The notes below the pieces were generated by a model. That model was given only the letters and a program-made list of their open reading frames with translations. It did no database searches and was not told the DNA's origin. Made by a program: the position numbers and the translations under genes. From an uncultured Cyclobacteriaceae bacterium (GTDB taxonomy: Bacteria; Bacteroidota; Bacteroidia; Cytophagales; Cyclobacteriaceae): 36,040 bases of DNA. Below are positions 1 to 9,107 of the stretch, piece by piece; position 1 is the first letter of the stretch, and each line of letters starts with the position of its first letter. The stretch is taken from the NCBI GenBank assembly GCA_905479015.1, contig CAJQKV010000036.1:1-36040 (forward strand). Reading direction: 5' to 3'.

Positions 1-1227
1 CCAAAAGGTAGTAATGGTGAGTTGAGGAGGGCCACTTGATTGAAATCCACAAGCCAATATTTGTTCATAAAAATATTTTGAAAGAATTAATTTTTCATTT
101 AAAGCAGCTCTGAAAGGAGCAATACCATGGATTTTCAGGGGTAACCACATCCTTAACCCTCTAAAGGGTCTGGTCAATTCGATGGATAAATCTGCAGGAG
201 ATACATTCATATCATTGGTTTCGAAATCTTGAAAATAAGCCGCGGTATCACTGAAAGTCTTTTTCATATCCGCTCCATTTTTGATCAAGATAACTCCAGA
301 GCCGTAAGGGAGGAACAGACTCTTGTGAGGGTCCAAGACTATTGAATCTGCAGCTTCAATACCCTTTAATAATTTTTTTCCTGTCGAAGTTAATAAAAAA
401 AACCCTCCATAAGCCGCATCAACATGGTACCAAATTTTATTTTTTAGAGCAATGGATCCAATGGCTTTAAGAGGGTCGACGGCACCTGTATCCGTAGTCC
501 CAGCTGACGCCACAATCATCCATGGGATACATCCATTAAGTTGGTCTTGCTTAATTTGCTTCTCTAATTGAGCGGGGATCATCCGATAGCCACTGTCAAG
601 TTCGATATAACGGAGGATGACCTCTCCTAAACCTGCCATTTTTAATGCTTTAGTCACACAGTGATGGGTTTGTTTGCCCAAATAAATTACACAATGGACA
701 TGATCTTTGGCTTTTAGTTGAGTGACTTCGCGCGCGGTAATTATGGCAGTTAAATTGGCAATGCTTCCACCTGAAGTTAGATTTCCACAAGCTGTTTTCG
801 GATAGCTAACTAAGGAGGAAAGCCATGAAATGACTTGGTTTTCCAAACGCACCGCACCAGGGTTTGCAAAAAAAACACCTGAATATAAATTGGTTATATC
901 AGACCAATAATCTGCCAAGGCGGAGGTATAAACACCACCACCAGGAACATAAGCCATATCAAAGCCTGAAGCGGCATTAATTCCATCATGATCTATTTGA
1001 TGCGAGGTAAGCCTAACGACTTGAGAAGGATCAGATCCTTCTTCGAGAAAATCCTCATCCCATAAAGTATTACTTTTATCTGGATTTGAGTAGGCCTTTC
1101 CATTAGGTAATTTTTCAAGAAATTTTTCAGTATGCTGGATGATGAGCGTCCTGATGTGTCGTCGTTCCTCCCTATTGGGATCTAGCTGTTTGGCAATTTT
1201 TTCTAAAGCGTCAAGGGATTTCATCAT
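1..1227 (-). CDS. PLP-dependent group II amino acid decarboxylase (3' end cut by window edge)
   Basis: The frame is open from the ATG at 1227 to the window edge, giving 409 codons without a stop; the family usually has 450-500, so the C-terminus lies outside. The PLP-binding lysine is in DPHKSLFLPYG (about residue 302). The aspartate that contacts the pyridine nitrogen is in HVDAAYGG (about residue 270), and the TSGGSIANL phosphate-binding segment lies upstream. These are hallmarks of the aromatic-L-amino-acid, tyrosine, glutamate and diaminobutyrate decarboxylase fold. The enzyme would remove CO2 from an amino acid in the cytoplasm to give an amine. The exact substrate cannot be read from the sequence; the overall look is nearest to aromatic amino acid decarboxylases. 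It starts 8 bases after the stop of the upstream VOC gene, so the two are probably co-transcribed. Confidence 0.9.
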   Translation of the reverse strand, partial: MMKSLDALEKIAKQLDPNREERRHIRTLIIQHTEKFLEKLPNGKAYSNPDKSNTLWDEDFLEEGSDPSQVVRLTSHQIDHDGINAASGFDMAYVPGGGVYTSALADYWSDITNLYSGVFFANPGAVRLENQVISWLSSLVSYPKTACGNLTSGGSIANLTAIITAREVTQLKAKDHVHCVIYLGKQTHHCVTKALKMAGLGEVILRYIELDSGYRMIPAQLEKQIKQDQLNGCIPWMIVASAGTTDTGAVDPLKAIGSIALKNKIWYHVDAAYGGFFLLTSTGKKLLKGIEAADSIVLDPHKSLFLPYGSGVILIKNGADMKKTFSDTAAYFQDFETNDMNVSPADLSIELTRPFRGLRMWLPLKIHGIAPFRAALNEKLILSKYFYEQILACGFQSSGPPQLTITTFW

Positions 1228-1235
1228 CAGAGGAA

Positions 1236-1643
1236 TTAAGAGGGAGGTTCAACAAGATCGATAAGATTGCCATATAAATCAGCAAATACGGCGACTTTAC
1301 CATGAGGGGTTATTTTTGCAGTTTTGATAATTTCGATGTTCTGTTTCTTGAGGTGATCATAATCACGATCAAAATCATCAGTGTGTAAAAATAAAATTAC
1401 GCGACCACCAGTCTGATCACCTATCCTAGCCTTTTGAGCATCATTTTTTGCCTTGGCAAAAAGCAAGGAACAATCTGAATGGCCCGGTGGGCGTACCCTG
1501 ACCCATCTCTTTGAAGTGGATAATTGGGTATCATCAATTAATGTAAAATTGAGTTTTTTTGTATAAAAGGCAATCGCTTCATCATAGTCTCTTACGAGAA
1601 GCGTAATTTGGGCAAAGAATTGGTTCATAAGCTTAAAGTTCAT
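1236..1643 (-). CDS. VOC / glyoxalase-bleomycin resistance family protein
   Basis: A 135-residue protein with the vicinal oxygen chelate layout of two beta-alpha-beta-beta-beta modules. The first module begins at QITLLVRDYDEAIAFYTKKL and the second at GRVILFLHTDDFDRDYDHL, ending in the typical DLYGNLIDLVEP strand. Family members are small metal-dependent or ligand-binding cytoplasmic proteins (glyoxalase I-like, dioxygenases, drug-binding proteins), and substrate cannot be assigned. An in-frame ATG at 1628 (residue 6) is the more natural start because the first VOC strand follows at once. The gene sits 8 bases upstream of the decarboxylase in the same orientation, which suggests an operon and possibly a shared amine or aldehyde substrate; that link is inference. 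Confidence 0.85.
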   Translation of the reverse strand: MNFKLMNQFFAQITLLVRDYDEAIAFYTKKLNFTLIDDTQLSTSKRWVRVRPPGHSDCSLLFAKAKNDAQKARIGDQTGGRVILFLHTDDFDRDYDHLKKQNIEIIKTAKITPHGKVAVFADLYGNLIDLVEPPS

Positions 1644-1909
1644 GATTTTTTGATAAATGGGTTACCATCAAATAATTTATATTGATTGAATAGGCCATCC
1701 AAGAAGCTTTAAGGAATCAAATTTAATTATTTCAATGGTCAAATTTGATTCATCTTCTCACAGTATTAGCTGCTACAAAAAAGAGATAGGAACCCTTCCG
1801 ATGGTTCCATTAACTCAAGTAAAAGGAGATTATTTGTTTCTTAAGTTGTAAAAAGAAGATTTAGGATCTAAATCTAGGGGTGATGAGTCCATTTTATGGA
1901 TCAAGCGCC

Positions 1910-2590
1910 TCAGCTGTCTTTGGGAGTTAAAAATTCTTCCCAGGTTAATTCTACTTTTTTTAAAGTCTCATTAAGTAAATACCACATGATGACCATAAGA
2001 ATGATCATCATAGGGAGTGCAATAATGGGTAAACTTAATAAGTTCATCAGTCCGAGCTCCTGATTAAAGGCTTCTGTACCTGGATCACTCACAACAATCC
2101 ATGTGGCTAAGCAAAAATTAAGAAAAGAGGAAATAAAAAATGTACCTCCTAAAAGGAGTGAACTAAATTGGAATCTTGTATTAAACCATTCGTTTTCAGA
2201 GGGCGTGAGTTTTTCTCTTAGCCCCTCAATGTTTAATGTTTCTTCAAAAAACAATTTAAGTAATGGATACTTTGTGTAAGTAGAGATAATTACAGCAACG
2301 CCAATGATACCAGGTATAAAGGCTTCTTTTACGGCCAGCCAACTGGCAGAAAAGTGAAATATACCTATGCCACCGGTAAGCAATACGCTAATGAGTCCCA
2401 AGACAGAAAAAAAGTTAATTTTCTTATTAAAATACAATTCTGAAAGTCCATAAAATATAGGAAAACTTAAGGCAATCAATAAACCATAAAATGAGCCTAG
2501 TGTACTTTCTGAACTGAACTTAGTCAATATAATCGTGGGGATGATGAGGTTACAGATCAGATTAAAAAAAGAGGAGCTTGATTTAGTCAT
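1910..2590 (-). CDS. VC0807-like multi-pass inner membrane protein
   Basis: A 226-residue, strongly hydrophobic protein with about six predicted transmembrane segments (roughly residues 8-28, 33-52, 58-75, 86-103, 143-165 and 182-205). Its pattern, with a basic loop before a helix that reads SVLGLISVLLTGGIG and a large loop containing EGLREKLTPSENEWFN, resembles the VC0807 family, distantly related to intracellular septation protein A. The function of this family is not established. It is flanked by 266 bases before the VOC gene and 199 bases after the next gene, so it is probably transcribed alone. The family call rests on recognition of the overall pattern, not on catalytic residues. Confidence 0.7.
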   Translation of the reverse strand: MTKSSSSFFNLICNLIIPTIILTKFSSESTLGSFYGLLIALSFPIFYGLSELYFNKKINFFSVLGLISVLLTGGIGIFHFSASWLAVKEAFIPGIIGVAVIISTYTKYPLLKLFFEETLNIEGLREKLTPSENEWFNTRFQFSSLLLGGTFFISSFLNFCLATWIVVSDPGTEAFNQELGLMNLLSLPIIALPMMIILMVIMWYLLNETLKKVELTWEEFLTPKDS

Positions 2591-2789
2591 TTTGTTATTT
2601 GATGCTAATTAATTCTATTAAATAATATTTCAGATAGCCCCTTATAAGTAACCAAGAGGTCTAAAATAATCATGATTTCAGGGCTTGATATAAAAAAAGC
2701 TATTAGGTAATTTAAAAGAAAAATGATAGGTATAATTTATCGTAATCATTAAACTTTGGGAGTCTGTCATTATTCAAACAATAGATTAA

Positions 2790-3533
2790 TTAGAGTGCAG
2801 ATCCAGGGCGTTCAAAATTTCGGATTTTTTTAAAAGTTAACATAGGGAATTTCTCAATTAAAGCATCAACTCCAATTTCTATGGCATAGGGTTTCCAATC
2901 GCTGTGATAACTGGATGGAACGATTTGCCTTAATGGGATACCTTGACTTAATAAGACATAAGCGACCATTTGAATATCTTCTAGTGAAACATCTTCTCCA
3001 AATCGAAGAACATTAGCGACCTCCTTTGAATTATTAGTATATTTATTATGTATTTCAAAGCCCAGTTGAGTTAATGTCATGGGTTGTTTAGCCCCATCCT
3101 TACGGTTGTAGTATTGAACAAGAACATCAGATCGCAATTGATTGGGTCGAAGTTTATTGATTATGCTGTTTTTATAATTGTCTAATAAATAATCAAAGAA
3201 AATCGAATCAGCAGGATTCATCAATATTTTCTGTTGTTTGGGCTTTGCTGTTCTCTTCTCCTGAATAGGAGTCATGGGTAAGGGAGTTTCCTCAAAAGCA
3301 ATATTGAGTGTATCAATTACTTCTTTTCCCTTTTCTTCCTCTTTTTTTTCTTTAATGACGAGCGTGTCATAGCGGGTGGGATTCGTTGGCAAATAAGTGG
3401 GTTCATTGTAGGCCACCAACGTTTCTTCGGTAGGCCGAGGGTCACCCATAAAATCGATACCAAATAGGACCGAAAAGCCTATAAAGACTATTAATAAATA
3501 AAGAAGTGACCGATCAGGAAATTTTTGATTCAT
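2790..3533 (-). CDS. Hypothetical membrane-anchored protein with a long charged linker
   Basis: A 247-residue protein I do not recognise. Residues 9-28 form one hydrophobic segment, an uncleaved anchor or signal. Residues 60-100 are a Lys/Glu/Pro-rich linker containing KEKKEEEKGKE, and residues 105-247 look like a compact mixed alpha-beta domain ending in FERPGSAL. The layout (anchor, charged linker, globular domain) recalls periplasmic proteins tethered to the inner membrane, but no motif supports a specific function. It lies 100 bases downstream of secDF on the same strand, beyond the secDF terminator, and so is probably separately expressed. Confidence 0.75.
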   Translation of the reverse strand: MNQKFPDRSLLYLLIVFIGFSVLFGIDFMGDPRPTEETLVAYNEPTYLPTNPTRYDTLVIKEKKEEEKGKEVIDTLNIAFEETPLPMTPIQEKRTAKPKQQKILMNPADSIFFDYLLDNYKNSIINKLRPNQLRSDVLVQYYNRKDGAKQPMTLTQLGFEIHNKYTNNSKEVANVLRFGEDVSLEDIQMVAYVLLSQGIPLRQIVPSSYHSDWKPYAIEIGVDALIEKFPMLTFKKIRNFERPGSAL

Positions 3534-3577
3534 TAAACTATTTACTACAAGATAAAATTACGCATTATATAATTAAT

Positions 3578-3616
3578 AGAAAAAAGTCAAGGTTTCCTGC
3601 ACCTTGACTTTTTTCT
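3578..3616 (-). terminator. Strong bidirectional intrinsic terminator after secDF
   Basis: A perfect inverted repeat with 16-bp arms (3578-3593 and 3601-3616; core GTCAAGGT / ACCTTGAC) and a 7-base loop, TTCCTGC. Runs of six A and six T flank the core, so it should work in both directions. It begins 17 bases after the secDF stop and ends the FKBP-to-secDF transcription unit. Confidence 0.92.
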
Positions 3617-3633
3617 ATGATCAGTTTATTATA

Positions 3634-6600
3634 TTAAGACTTACTCTTTAAAGTTAAATCTAAGGCTACTGGAGTAGCAATAAATAGCGATGAATATGTA
3701 CCAATAATTATACCTACTAAAAGCGCAAATGAGAAGCCTTTAAGCACTTCTCCACCAAATAAGAAAAGAATGATCACAACGATCAACGTAGTCAATGAAG
3801 TGATGAAAGTTCTACTGATGGTATTGCTTAAAGATTCATTAAACACTTGATAGATTTCAGAACCTGACTTGATGCCCAAATTTTCCCGGATTCTATCAAA
3901 GACCACTACCGTATCATTAATTGAATATCCAATAATGGTAAGTATGGCAGCAACAAAAACTTGATCTACCTCAAATGAAATGCCCAAGAGGTTTGCAATG
4001 GCAAAGGATGAGATGACGAATAAAGCATCATGTAAAAGGGCTACAATAGCACCAATACCAAACTGCCATTTCCTAAATCTCACCAAAATGTAAAGGAAAA
4101 TACAAATCAATGCAATCACTGCAGATTTATAAGATGAGTTTTTGATATCATCTGCGATAGTGGCACCTACTTTAGAAGAGCTACCTATTGAAAAATGGGT
4201 GGCATCGACCGCTGCATCATTGGCAATGTAGGTTTGACCTGTAGTAGCTTCTAGTCCTGCGATCAAGGTTGCTTTAACACGTTCATCCGCAAGGTCTGTA
4301 TCGTCATCCGTTAAATAGCTGGTCGTGATTTTGATAATCTTATCTGATCCAAAGGTCTTTACTTCAGTTCCTTGTCCATCAAAACTTTCAGTGAGCTGAG
4401 TCTTGAGCATGGACGTTTCCATCGCTTGATCAAAGGAGACAACATAAGACCTACCTCCTTTGAAATCTACCCCCATAGAAAGGCCATTAAAGATCATGGC
4501 AAGTACCCCTACGCTAATGAAAGTACCACTGAAAATATAAGCTATTTTTCTTTTGCTTAGAAAATCAAAATGAAAATGAGTTAAACTGTTCATCGATATT
4601 TTATTTGCAAAGCTGATGTTAGATTGATCTCCTTTTTTAGAAAACCATTCAATGACTACCCGCGTGATGAATACGGCAGAAAAGAAAGAGCAAATAATAC
4701 CAATGATCAGCGTAATGGCAAAACCTTTGACAGGTCCTTGTCCGAGCGTAAAAAGGATGAATCCCACAATCATGGTAGTGACGTTGGCGTCTATGATGGA
4801 AGAATAGGCTTTCTTATAACCTGAACTAATGGCCTGTTTTAATCCGGACCCTAATCGTAATTCTTCCTTGATTCTTTCAAAGATTAATACGTTTGCATCG
4901 ATAGACATACCGATGGTCAATACAATTCCTGCAACACCAGGCAAGGTCAATGAGGCATTTAATTGAGCCAAAATACCTAGAATGAAAAAGACATTCAAAA
5001 ACAAGGCAAGATTGGCAATTAATCCACCTTTTGAATAATAGAAAACCATAAATACAATTACAATGGCCAAACCAGCCAGCATTGAATTGATGCCCTGTGC
5101 ACGAGCGGATTTACCAAGCGTTGGTCCGATGACCACATCTTCGACAATCGTAGTGGGCGCAGGTAGGGCACCTGCCTTGAGAATATTTGCCAAATCTTGC
5201 GCTTCATCAATGGTAAAATTACCTGAGATGGAGGAATTTCCATTCGGGATTTCTCCTTGAACCGTGGGTGCCGAATAGACAAAATCGTCTAATACAATGG
5301 CAATTCTTTTCCCTATATTATTACCTGTGAGGCGTTTCCAAGCCTTCGCACCCATAGCATCCATTTGCATAGAAACGGCAGGTCTTGATCTTTCATCGAG
5401 ATCTTGCCGTGCATCTATAATAGACTCACCTGTCAGTGGAGCTTTACCATTTCTTGATTTTTTGATGGCATACAATTCAAGAAGTTCAACGGGATCGAGG
5501 GCATCTTGCGTATCAATTTTTTTGACAAGCCAAAGAAACTTAACTGTCGAGGGAATGACGGACTGGACGCTAGGATGCTGAAGAATTCTATTGATTCTAG
5601 AGGTATCCTTTATTTTGTAAACCAAACCATATTGCGCTTGAAGCAAGCTAAAAATGGGAGATACCTGATTATTTTTGATTGTATCTAAAGAAGCAAGGGC
5701 TGAGTCAGCCTCTTGGCTTAAAGCGGTGGCGGGATCAGCGGTATTACTTGCCGTAGTATCATCATTATCCGATAATAAGGTGGAAATATCCTCCAAAGCG
5801 GAAGGGTCAACGGCTTGTGCGTCGTCATCAGGCATCGAAGTAAAACCAATTTCTTTTACTGCAATATCGTTAATGCTTTGTAGGATAGGAGTTAATTCAT
5901 TGATTTCATAAACCTCCCAAAACTCTAATTTTGCGACGCCTTGGAGTAGCTTTCTCACACGCTCTGGATTATCCACACCAGGCAATTCTATTTGGATTCT
6001 TCCCGAACCTTGTAATTTTTGAATGTTAGGTTGAGAAGTTCCAAATCTATCAATTCGAGTTCTTAGTATATTGAATGACCGATCAATGGCACCATCGATT
6101 TCTGTACCAATGATTTCCAAAACCTCGTCATCTGTAGAATTCAAATTGATACGCCCTCTATTGGAGGCATTAGAAAAAATGTAAGCCAATGTTTTTTCAG
6201 ATTCTAATTGTTTATAGCGGGCATAAAATTCATCTAAAAAGTTGAGCTGTGTACCTCGAATATTTTTTTCAGCTGTATTGATGGCTTCTAAATAATTTGG
6301 ATCTTGGTTGTTATCACTCAATCCCTTGAGGATATCAACTGGAGAAACTTCGAGTGTTACGTGCATACCCCCTTGCAAATCAAGTCCAAGATTTAGTTCT
6401 GTTTCCTTGATGTCTTGATAGGTATAATCTTGACCCAAAAGCGAGTAAATGGGGGTATTCCAAACCGAATCTAAATACCGTTGTTTTTCTGTGAAATTCA
6501 CAGTCCCTGAAGGATCTGTAGCTTGGTCAGTGGCTTCTTGTTGGACGCCTTGAGCTACGAACGTAAAGGAGAGGTAGTAAATACACAAAAAAGAGATAAT

Positions 6601-6636
6601 AACTGTCAAAAAGACTATAAAACCTTTATTTTTCAT
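3634..6636 (-). CDS. secDF: SecDF, fused protein translocase subunit (SecD + SecF)
   Basis: A 1000-residue fusion of SecD and SecF, the RND-type proton-driven unit that helps the Sec channel pull proteins into the periplasm. The SecD half has an N-terminal helix (about 5-27), the D1 motif GLDLQGG (84-90), a large periplasmic P1 domain, then a six-helix bundle with SIDANVLIFERIKEE. The SecF half begins near residue 695 with another helix, carries GVDFKGG, and repeats the bundle with SINDTVVVFDRIREN. Both conserved acidic helices are intact, so it should be functional. Fused SecDF is usual in Bacteroidetes. A stretch of about 50 residues rich in Asp, Thr, Ser and Ala (residues 270-320) sits inside P1 and looks like a lineage-specific insertion. 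It follows the small membrane protein gene by 68 bases. Confidence 0.98.
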   Translation of the reverse strand: MKNKGFIVFLTVIISFLCIYYLSFTFVAQGVQQEATDQATDPSGTVNFTEKQRYLDSVWNTPIYSLLGQDYTYQDIKETELNLGLDLQGGMHVTLEVSPVDILKGLSDNNQDPNYLEAINTAEKNIRGTQLNFLDEFYARYKQLESEKTLAYIFSNASNRGRINLNSTDDEVLEIIGTEIDGAIDRSFNILRTRIDRFGTSQPNIQKLQGSGRIQIELPGVDNPERVRKLLQGVAKLEFWEVYEINELTPILQSINDIAVKEIGFTSMPDDDAQAVDPSALEDISTLLSDNDDTTASNTADPATALSQEADSALASLDTIKNNQVSPIFSLLQAQYGLVYKIKDTSRINRILQHPSVQSVIPSTVKFLWLVKKIDTQDALDPVELLELYAIKKSRNGKAPLTGESIIDARQDLDERSRPAVSMQMDAMGAKAWKRLTGNNIGKRIAIVLDDFVYSAPTVQGEIPNGNSSISGNFTIDEAQDLANILKAGALPAPTTIVEDVVIGPTLGKSARAQGINSMLAGLAIVIVFMVFYYSKGGLIANLALFLNVFFILGILAQLNASLTLPGVAGIVLTIGMSIDANVLIFERIKEELRLGSGLKQAISSGYKKAYSSIIDANVTTMIVGFILFTLGQGPVKGFAITLIIGIICSFFSAVFITRVVIEWFSKKGDQSNISFANKISMNSLTHFHFDFLSKRKIAYIFSGTFISVGVLAMIFNGLSMGVDFKGGRSYVVSFDQAMETSMLKTQLTESFDGQGTEVKTFGSDKIIKITTSYLTDDDTDLADERVKATLIAGLEATTGQTYIANDAAVDATHFSIGSSSKVGATIADDIKNSSYKSAVIALICIFLYILVRFRKWQFGIGAIVALLHDALFVISSFAIANLLGISFEVDQVFVAAILTIIGYSINDTVVVFDRIRENLGIKSGSEIYQVFNESLSNTISRTFITSLTTLIVVIILFLFGGEVLKGFSFALLVGIIIGTYSSLFIATPVALDLTLKSKS

Positions 6637-6704
6637 AATTGTTAAGTATTAAAAAAGTAATTGAAGAATTTAAATTTGAATAGGTGAGCGTTCTATAGGA
6701 TACC

Positions 6705-7070
6705 CTAAGGGGCATTAGGGGAAATAATACGCTGGACCAGGACCAGAAAATGTTTAGAAAGAAAAAGGTCAAATTGATTTAATAATAGACTTACACATTT
6801 GCGTTCTTCAAGGCCAAAAAAAAGATGAATAAAGTCATTAGAAAATTTAAAATTGAGGGCCGCTGTAGGGGATTGATTTGCTGTATATACTGAAATGGCC
6901 AGCGTACTTATATCATTGTCTTGATTGTCTGAAGACGCACAAGGGGCCATGACCCTTTGTTCCATCTGCGGGACAAAAGCCATAGAAGAGGTCAACGACA
7001 GAACCATCACCGCAACAATGACAGACTTATAGATCCATATGTTATATGCTGTTTTCACAATCGCGGACAA
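6705..7070 (-). CDS. Small hypothetical protein, probably exported or membrane-anchored
   Basis: 121 residues from a TTG start at 7070; an in-frame GTG at 7058 would give a start with MKTAYNIWIYKS and is equally credible. One hydrophobic segment (about residues 14-32) ends in SSMAFVPQ, consistent with a signal peptide or a single anchor. The rest has no motif I recognise and contains two cysteines. It begins 11 bases after the udk stop and precedes secDF by 68 bases, so it belongs to the same transcription unit. The function is unknown. Confidence 0.6.
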   Translation of the reverse strand: MSAIVKTAYNIWIYKSVIVAVMVLSLTSSMAFVPQMEQRVMAPCASSDNQDNDISTLAISVYTANQSPTAALNFKFSNDFIHLFFGLEERKCVSLLLNQFDLFLSKHFLVLVQRIISPNAP

Positions 7071-7081
7071 AGGTAAGAAAT

Positions 7082-7714
7082 TTATTGTCTAGATACTATT
7101 TTTAAATGTTGCTCGATCTCATCACAAATTAAAGGGAGGGATTTATCAAATCCATGTTGATTTGAAATGAGCAAGTTTGCCTGATTTTTCAAGGGTAAAA
7201 TATACTTTTTATAAGCGGGCAGGGCATGTTTTTCAAATTGATATATGACCTCATTTAAGGCATAACCTCTATGATGTGAATCCCGGGCTATTCTTCTTTT
7301 GAGCATCACATCCTCTGGAGCCTCTAAAAAAATTTTGAGATCTAATAATTTTGATAATTGGGGATAATAAAAGGTAAATAAACCTTCAACTAGAATCACA
7401 GGACAGGGTTGAATAGTCAGTGTTTTGGCTACAACTTCTTTTTGATTGAATTGATATTCCTTCAGTTCAATGGACTTCCCTGATATTAGTTTTATGAGGT
7501 CAGAATAAAGCCGTTGATGATCAATAGCCTCAGGGAGGTCAAAGTTTTCAACACCTTGTTCATCTTTGACTTGAGCGTCCAAAGGCAAATAATAATTATC
7601 TAAAGAAACCTGAGCTATTTGGTTTTTTGAAAAATGCTGAGTTAACTGATTGGCAAAGAAGGTCTTCCCCGAACCACTCCCACCAGAAATGCCTATGATC
7701 AGTTGAGGGATCAT
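7082..7714 (-). CDS. udk: Uridine kinase
   Basis: A 210-residue P-loop kinase that phosphorylates uridine (and usually cytidine) in pyrimidine salvage. The Walker A motif GGSGSGKT is at residues 11-18. The nucleoside-binding segment SLDNYYLP and the lid region with RRIARDSHHRGY follow the order of the uridine kinase/phosphoribulokinase family, and the length is typical. The ATG overlaps the rdgB stop (ATGA), which indicates translational coupling. Pairing a salvage kinase with a nucleotide-pool cleaning enzyme is sensible, although the two act on different bases. Confidence 0.95.
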   Translation of the reverse strand: MIPQLIIGISGGSGSGKTFFANQLTQHFSKNQIAQVSLDNYYLPLDAQVKDEQGVENFDLPEAIDHQRLYSDLIKLISGKSIELKEYQFNQKEVVAKTLTIQPCPVILVEGLFTFYYPQLSKLLDLKIFLEAPEDVMLKRRIARDSHHRGYALNEVIYQFEKHALPAYKKYILPLKNQANLLISNQHGFDKSLPLICDEIEQHLKIVSRQ

Positions 7715-8283
7715 CTTGATGTCAAATGTGCAAGTAATTTTTTAAGGGCGATACCTCTATGAGAGATTTCGTTTTTTTGAGATACGGACATTTGAGCAAA
7801 AGTTTCCTTAAAGCCATTGGGTTGAAAGATGGGATCATAACCAAATCCTTCGACACCCTCTTTTTCCAAGACTATTTTTCCATGAACGAGCCCTTCAAAA
7901 ACAAATTTCCTCCCGTTTTCATCAAAATAAGTCATGATGGTTTTAAATTGAGCTTTTCTGTCTTTTTGATCGATGAGATTGGCCAATAATAAATCGATAT
8001 TATCTACACTATGTCCGGTTCCAGCATACCGCGCAGAAAATACGCCAGGTTCGTTGTTGAGGGCAGAGACTTCCAAACCTGTATCATCCGAAAAACAAGC
8101 TTTTTGATATTTTTTAAAAATATATTCAGCCTTTATGAGCGAGTTTTCCTCTATAGTACTACCTGTTTCGGGGATTTCCTTTTCATTGAGATCACCTAAG
8201 CCCTGGAGCGTATATCTAGGTCCCAGTGCATTACGTATTTCACTTAATTTATGCGGATTGTATGTGGCAAAAATAAGTTCCAT
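7711..8283 (-). CDS. rdgB: RdgB/HAM1 non-canonical purine NTP pyrophosphatase
   Basis: A 190-residue protein beginning ELIFATYNPHKLSEI, the family signature (T/S-x-N-x-x-K) that binds the triphosphate. The second conserved block is CFSDDTGLEVSALNNEPGVFSARYAG, holding the metal-binding acidic residues, and the C-terminal block is EGFGYDPIF with SHRGIALKKL. It hydrolyses ITP, dITP and XTP to monophosphates to keep deaminated purines out of DNA. I chose the ATG at 8283 over a TTG one codon upstream because its A forms TGATG with the FKBP stop, a one-base overlap; the downstream end overlaps udk by four bases. Confidence 0.97.
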   Translation of the reverse strand: MELIFATYNPHKLSEIRNALGPRYTLQGLGDLNEKEIPETGSTIEENSLIKAEYIFKKYQKACFSDDTGLEVSALNNEPGVFSARYAGTGHSVDNIDLLLANLIDQKDRKAQFKTIMTYFDENGRKFVFEGLVHGKIVLEKEGVEGFGYDPIFQPNGFKETFAQMSVSQKNEISHRGIALKKLLAHLTSR

Positions 8284-8903
8284 CAACGGACATAAAGAGG
8301 GGAAATTTCATACCTGAGCACAGAATAGGGAGAGATGATGTTAGATGGATCACTTGAAGAGCCGAAGCCTAAGGCAGATGGCAACAATACCACAACTTGA
8401 CCCCCAGTTTTCATATTAACAAGGGCTGCCGAGATGGCTTCAAACAAACCATAACTTTGAAGCGATGCAAATAAAGAGGTATACTCTAGGGTCCAACCTG
8501 AAGAGGTATAGGTAAAAGTTAAAGGAGCAAAAATCGGATAAATGTAATACTCAGAAGAATCCGGAATAATGCTTGATTTAAAGACGATGCCATTTGCATC
8601 GTATGCGGTATAATTTATGGTAATGAGATCATTATAATTTATACTGTCGCCCTCTCCAACACTTTGGATCGCATACCTCGCTCCTGAAGCCGTTGTAAAA
8701 ACTGGATCAAGACCATTTTCCTTTATGTAGTTATCTATAGTGAGGCTGTCGGATTCCCATATTTCTTGATAATCAATGGTTTCAATAGCTTCATTTTCCT
8801 CACAAGAAATGAAGACTGAGATTAAAGAGATGATGGATAGCGTCAGTAGGGATTCAACCCATCGATAAGATTTGGCAGCGTTCATATTGTTAGATTTAGA
8901 CAT
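8283..8903 (-). CDS. FKBP-type peptidyl-prolyl isomerase-like lipoprotein
   Basis: A 206-residue protein with an N-terminal basic region, a hydrophobic stretch (about 18-33) and a lipobox-like VFISC cysteine at about residue 34 followed by EENEA, so it is probably lipidated and periplasmic. Residues 85-205 resemble an FKBP domain: VGEGDSINYNDLITINYTAY, then GIVFKSS, then GGQVVVLLPSALGFGS. In Bacteroidetes such lipoproteins assist folding of exported proteins. The usual IP-ANLAYG active-site block is altered here, so isomerase activity is not assured. An in-frame ATG at 8885 is an alternative start. First gene of the run ending in secDF, which fits a role in export. Confidence 0.85.
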   Translation of the reverse strand: MSKSNNMNAAKSYRWVESLLTLSIISLISVFISCEENEAIETIDYQEIWESDSLTIDNYIKENGLDPVFTTASGARYAIQSVGEGDSINYNDLITINYTAYDANGIVFKSSIIPDSSEYYIYPIFAPLTFTYTSSGWTLEYTSLFASLQSYGLFEAISAALVNMKTGGQVVVLLPSALGFGSSSDPSNIISPYSVLRYEISPLYVR

Positions 8904-9107
8904 GAATGAGTTAAAAATTATTGACTTTTATGTTATCGACACGTAATTTTTTGAGATGAATATTTTTCATTTCCACCTTCGGTTGGCAAATTAACGCAAC
9001 GTCTCTGATTAGATGATCCATTGTGTCATTTTTATTTAATTAAATGGCGTATTATAATGTGCATTTTAAGCGGTTGTCGTACAAGTATTTTTTTGAAAAA
9101 AGCACAT

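Noticed and set aside
5058-5581. Several plus-strand open frames inside secDF, and similar frames inside other genes
   Set aside because: They lie antisense or out of frame within strongly conserved coding sequence and show no domain or start context.
9068-9107. A-rich and T-rich stretch after nrnA suspected as a terminator
   Set aside because: No stem longer than a few bases next to the T-run.
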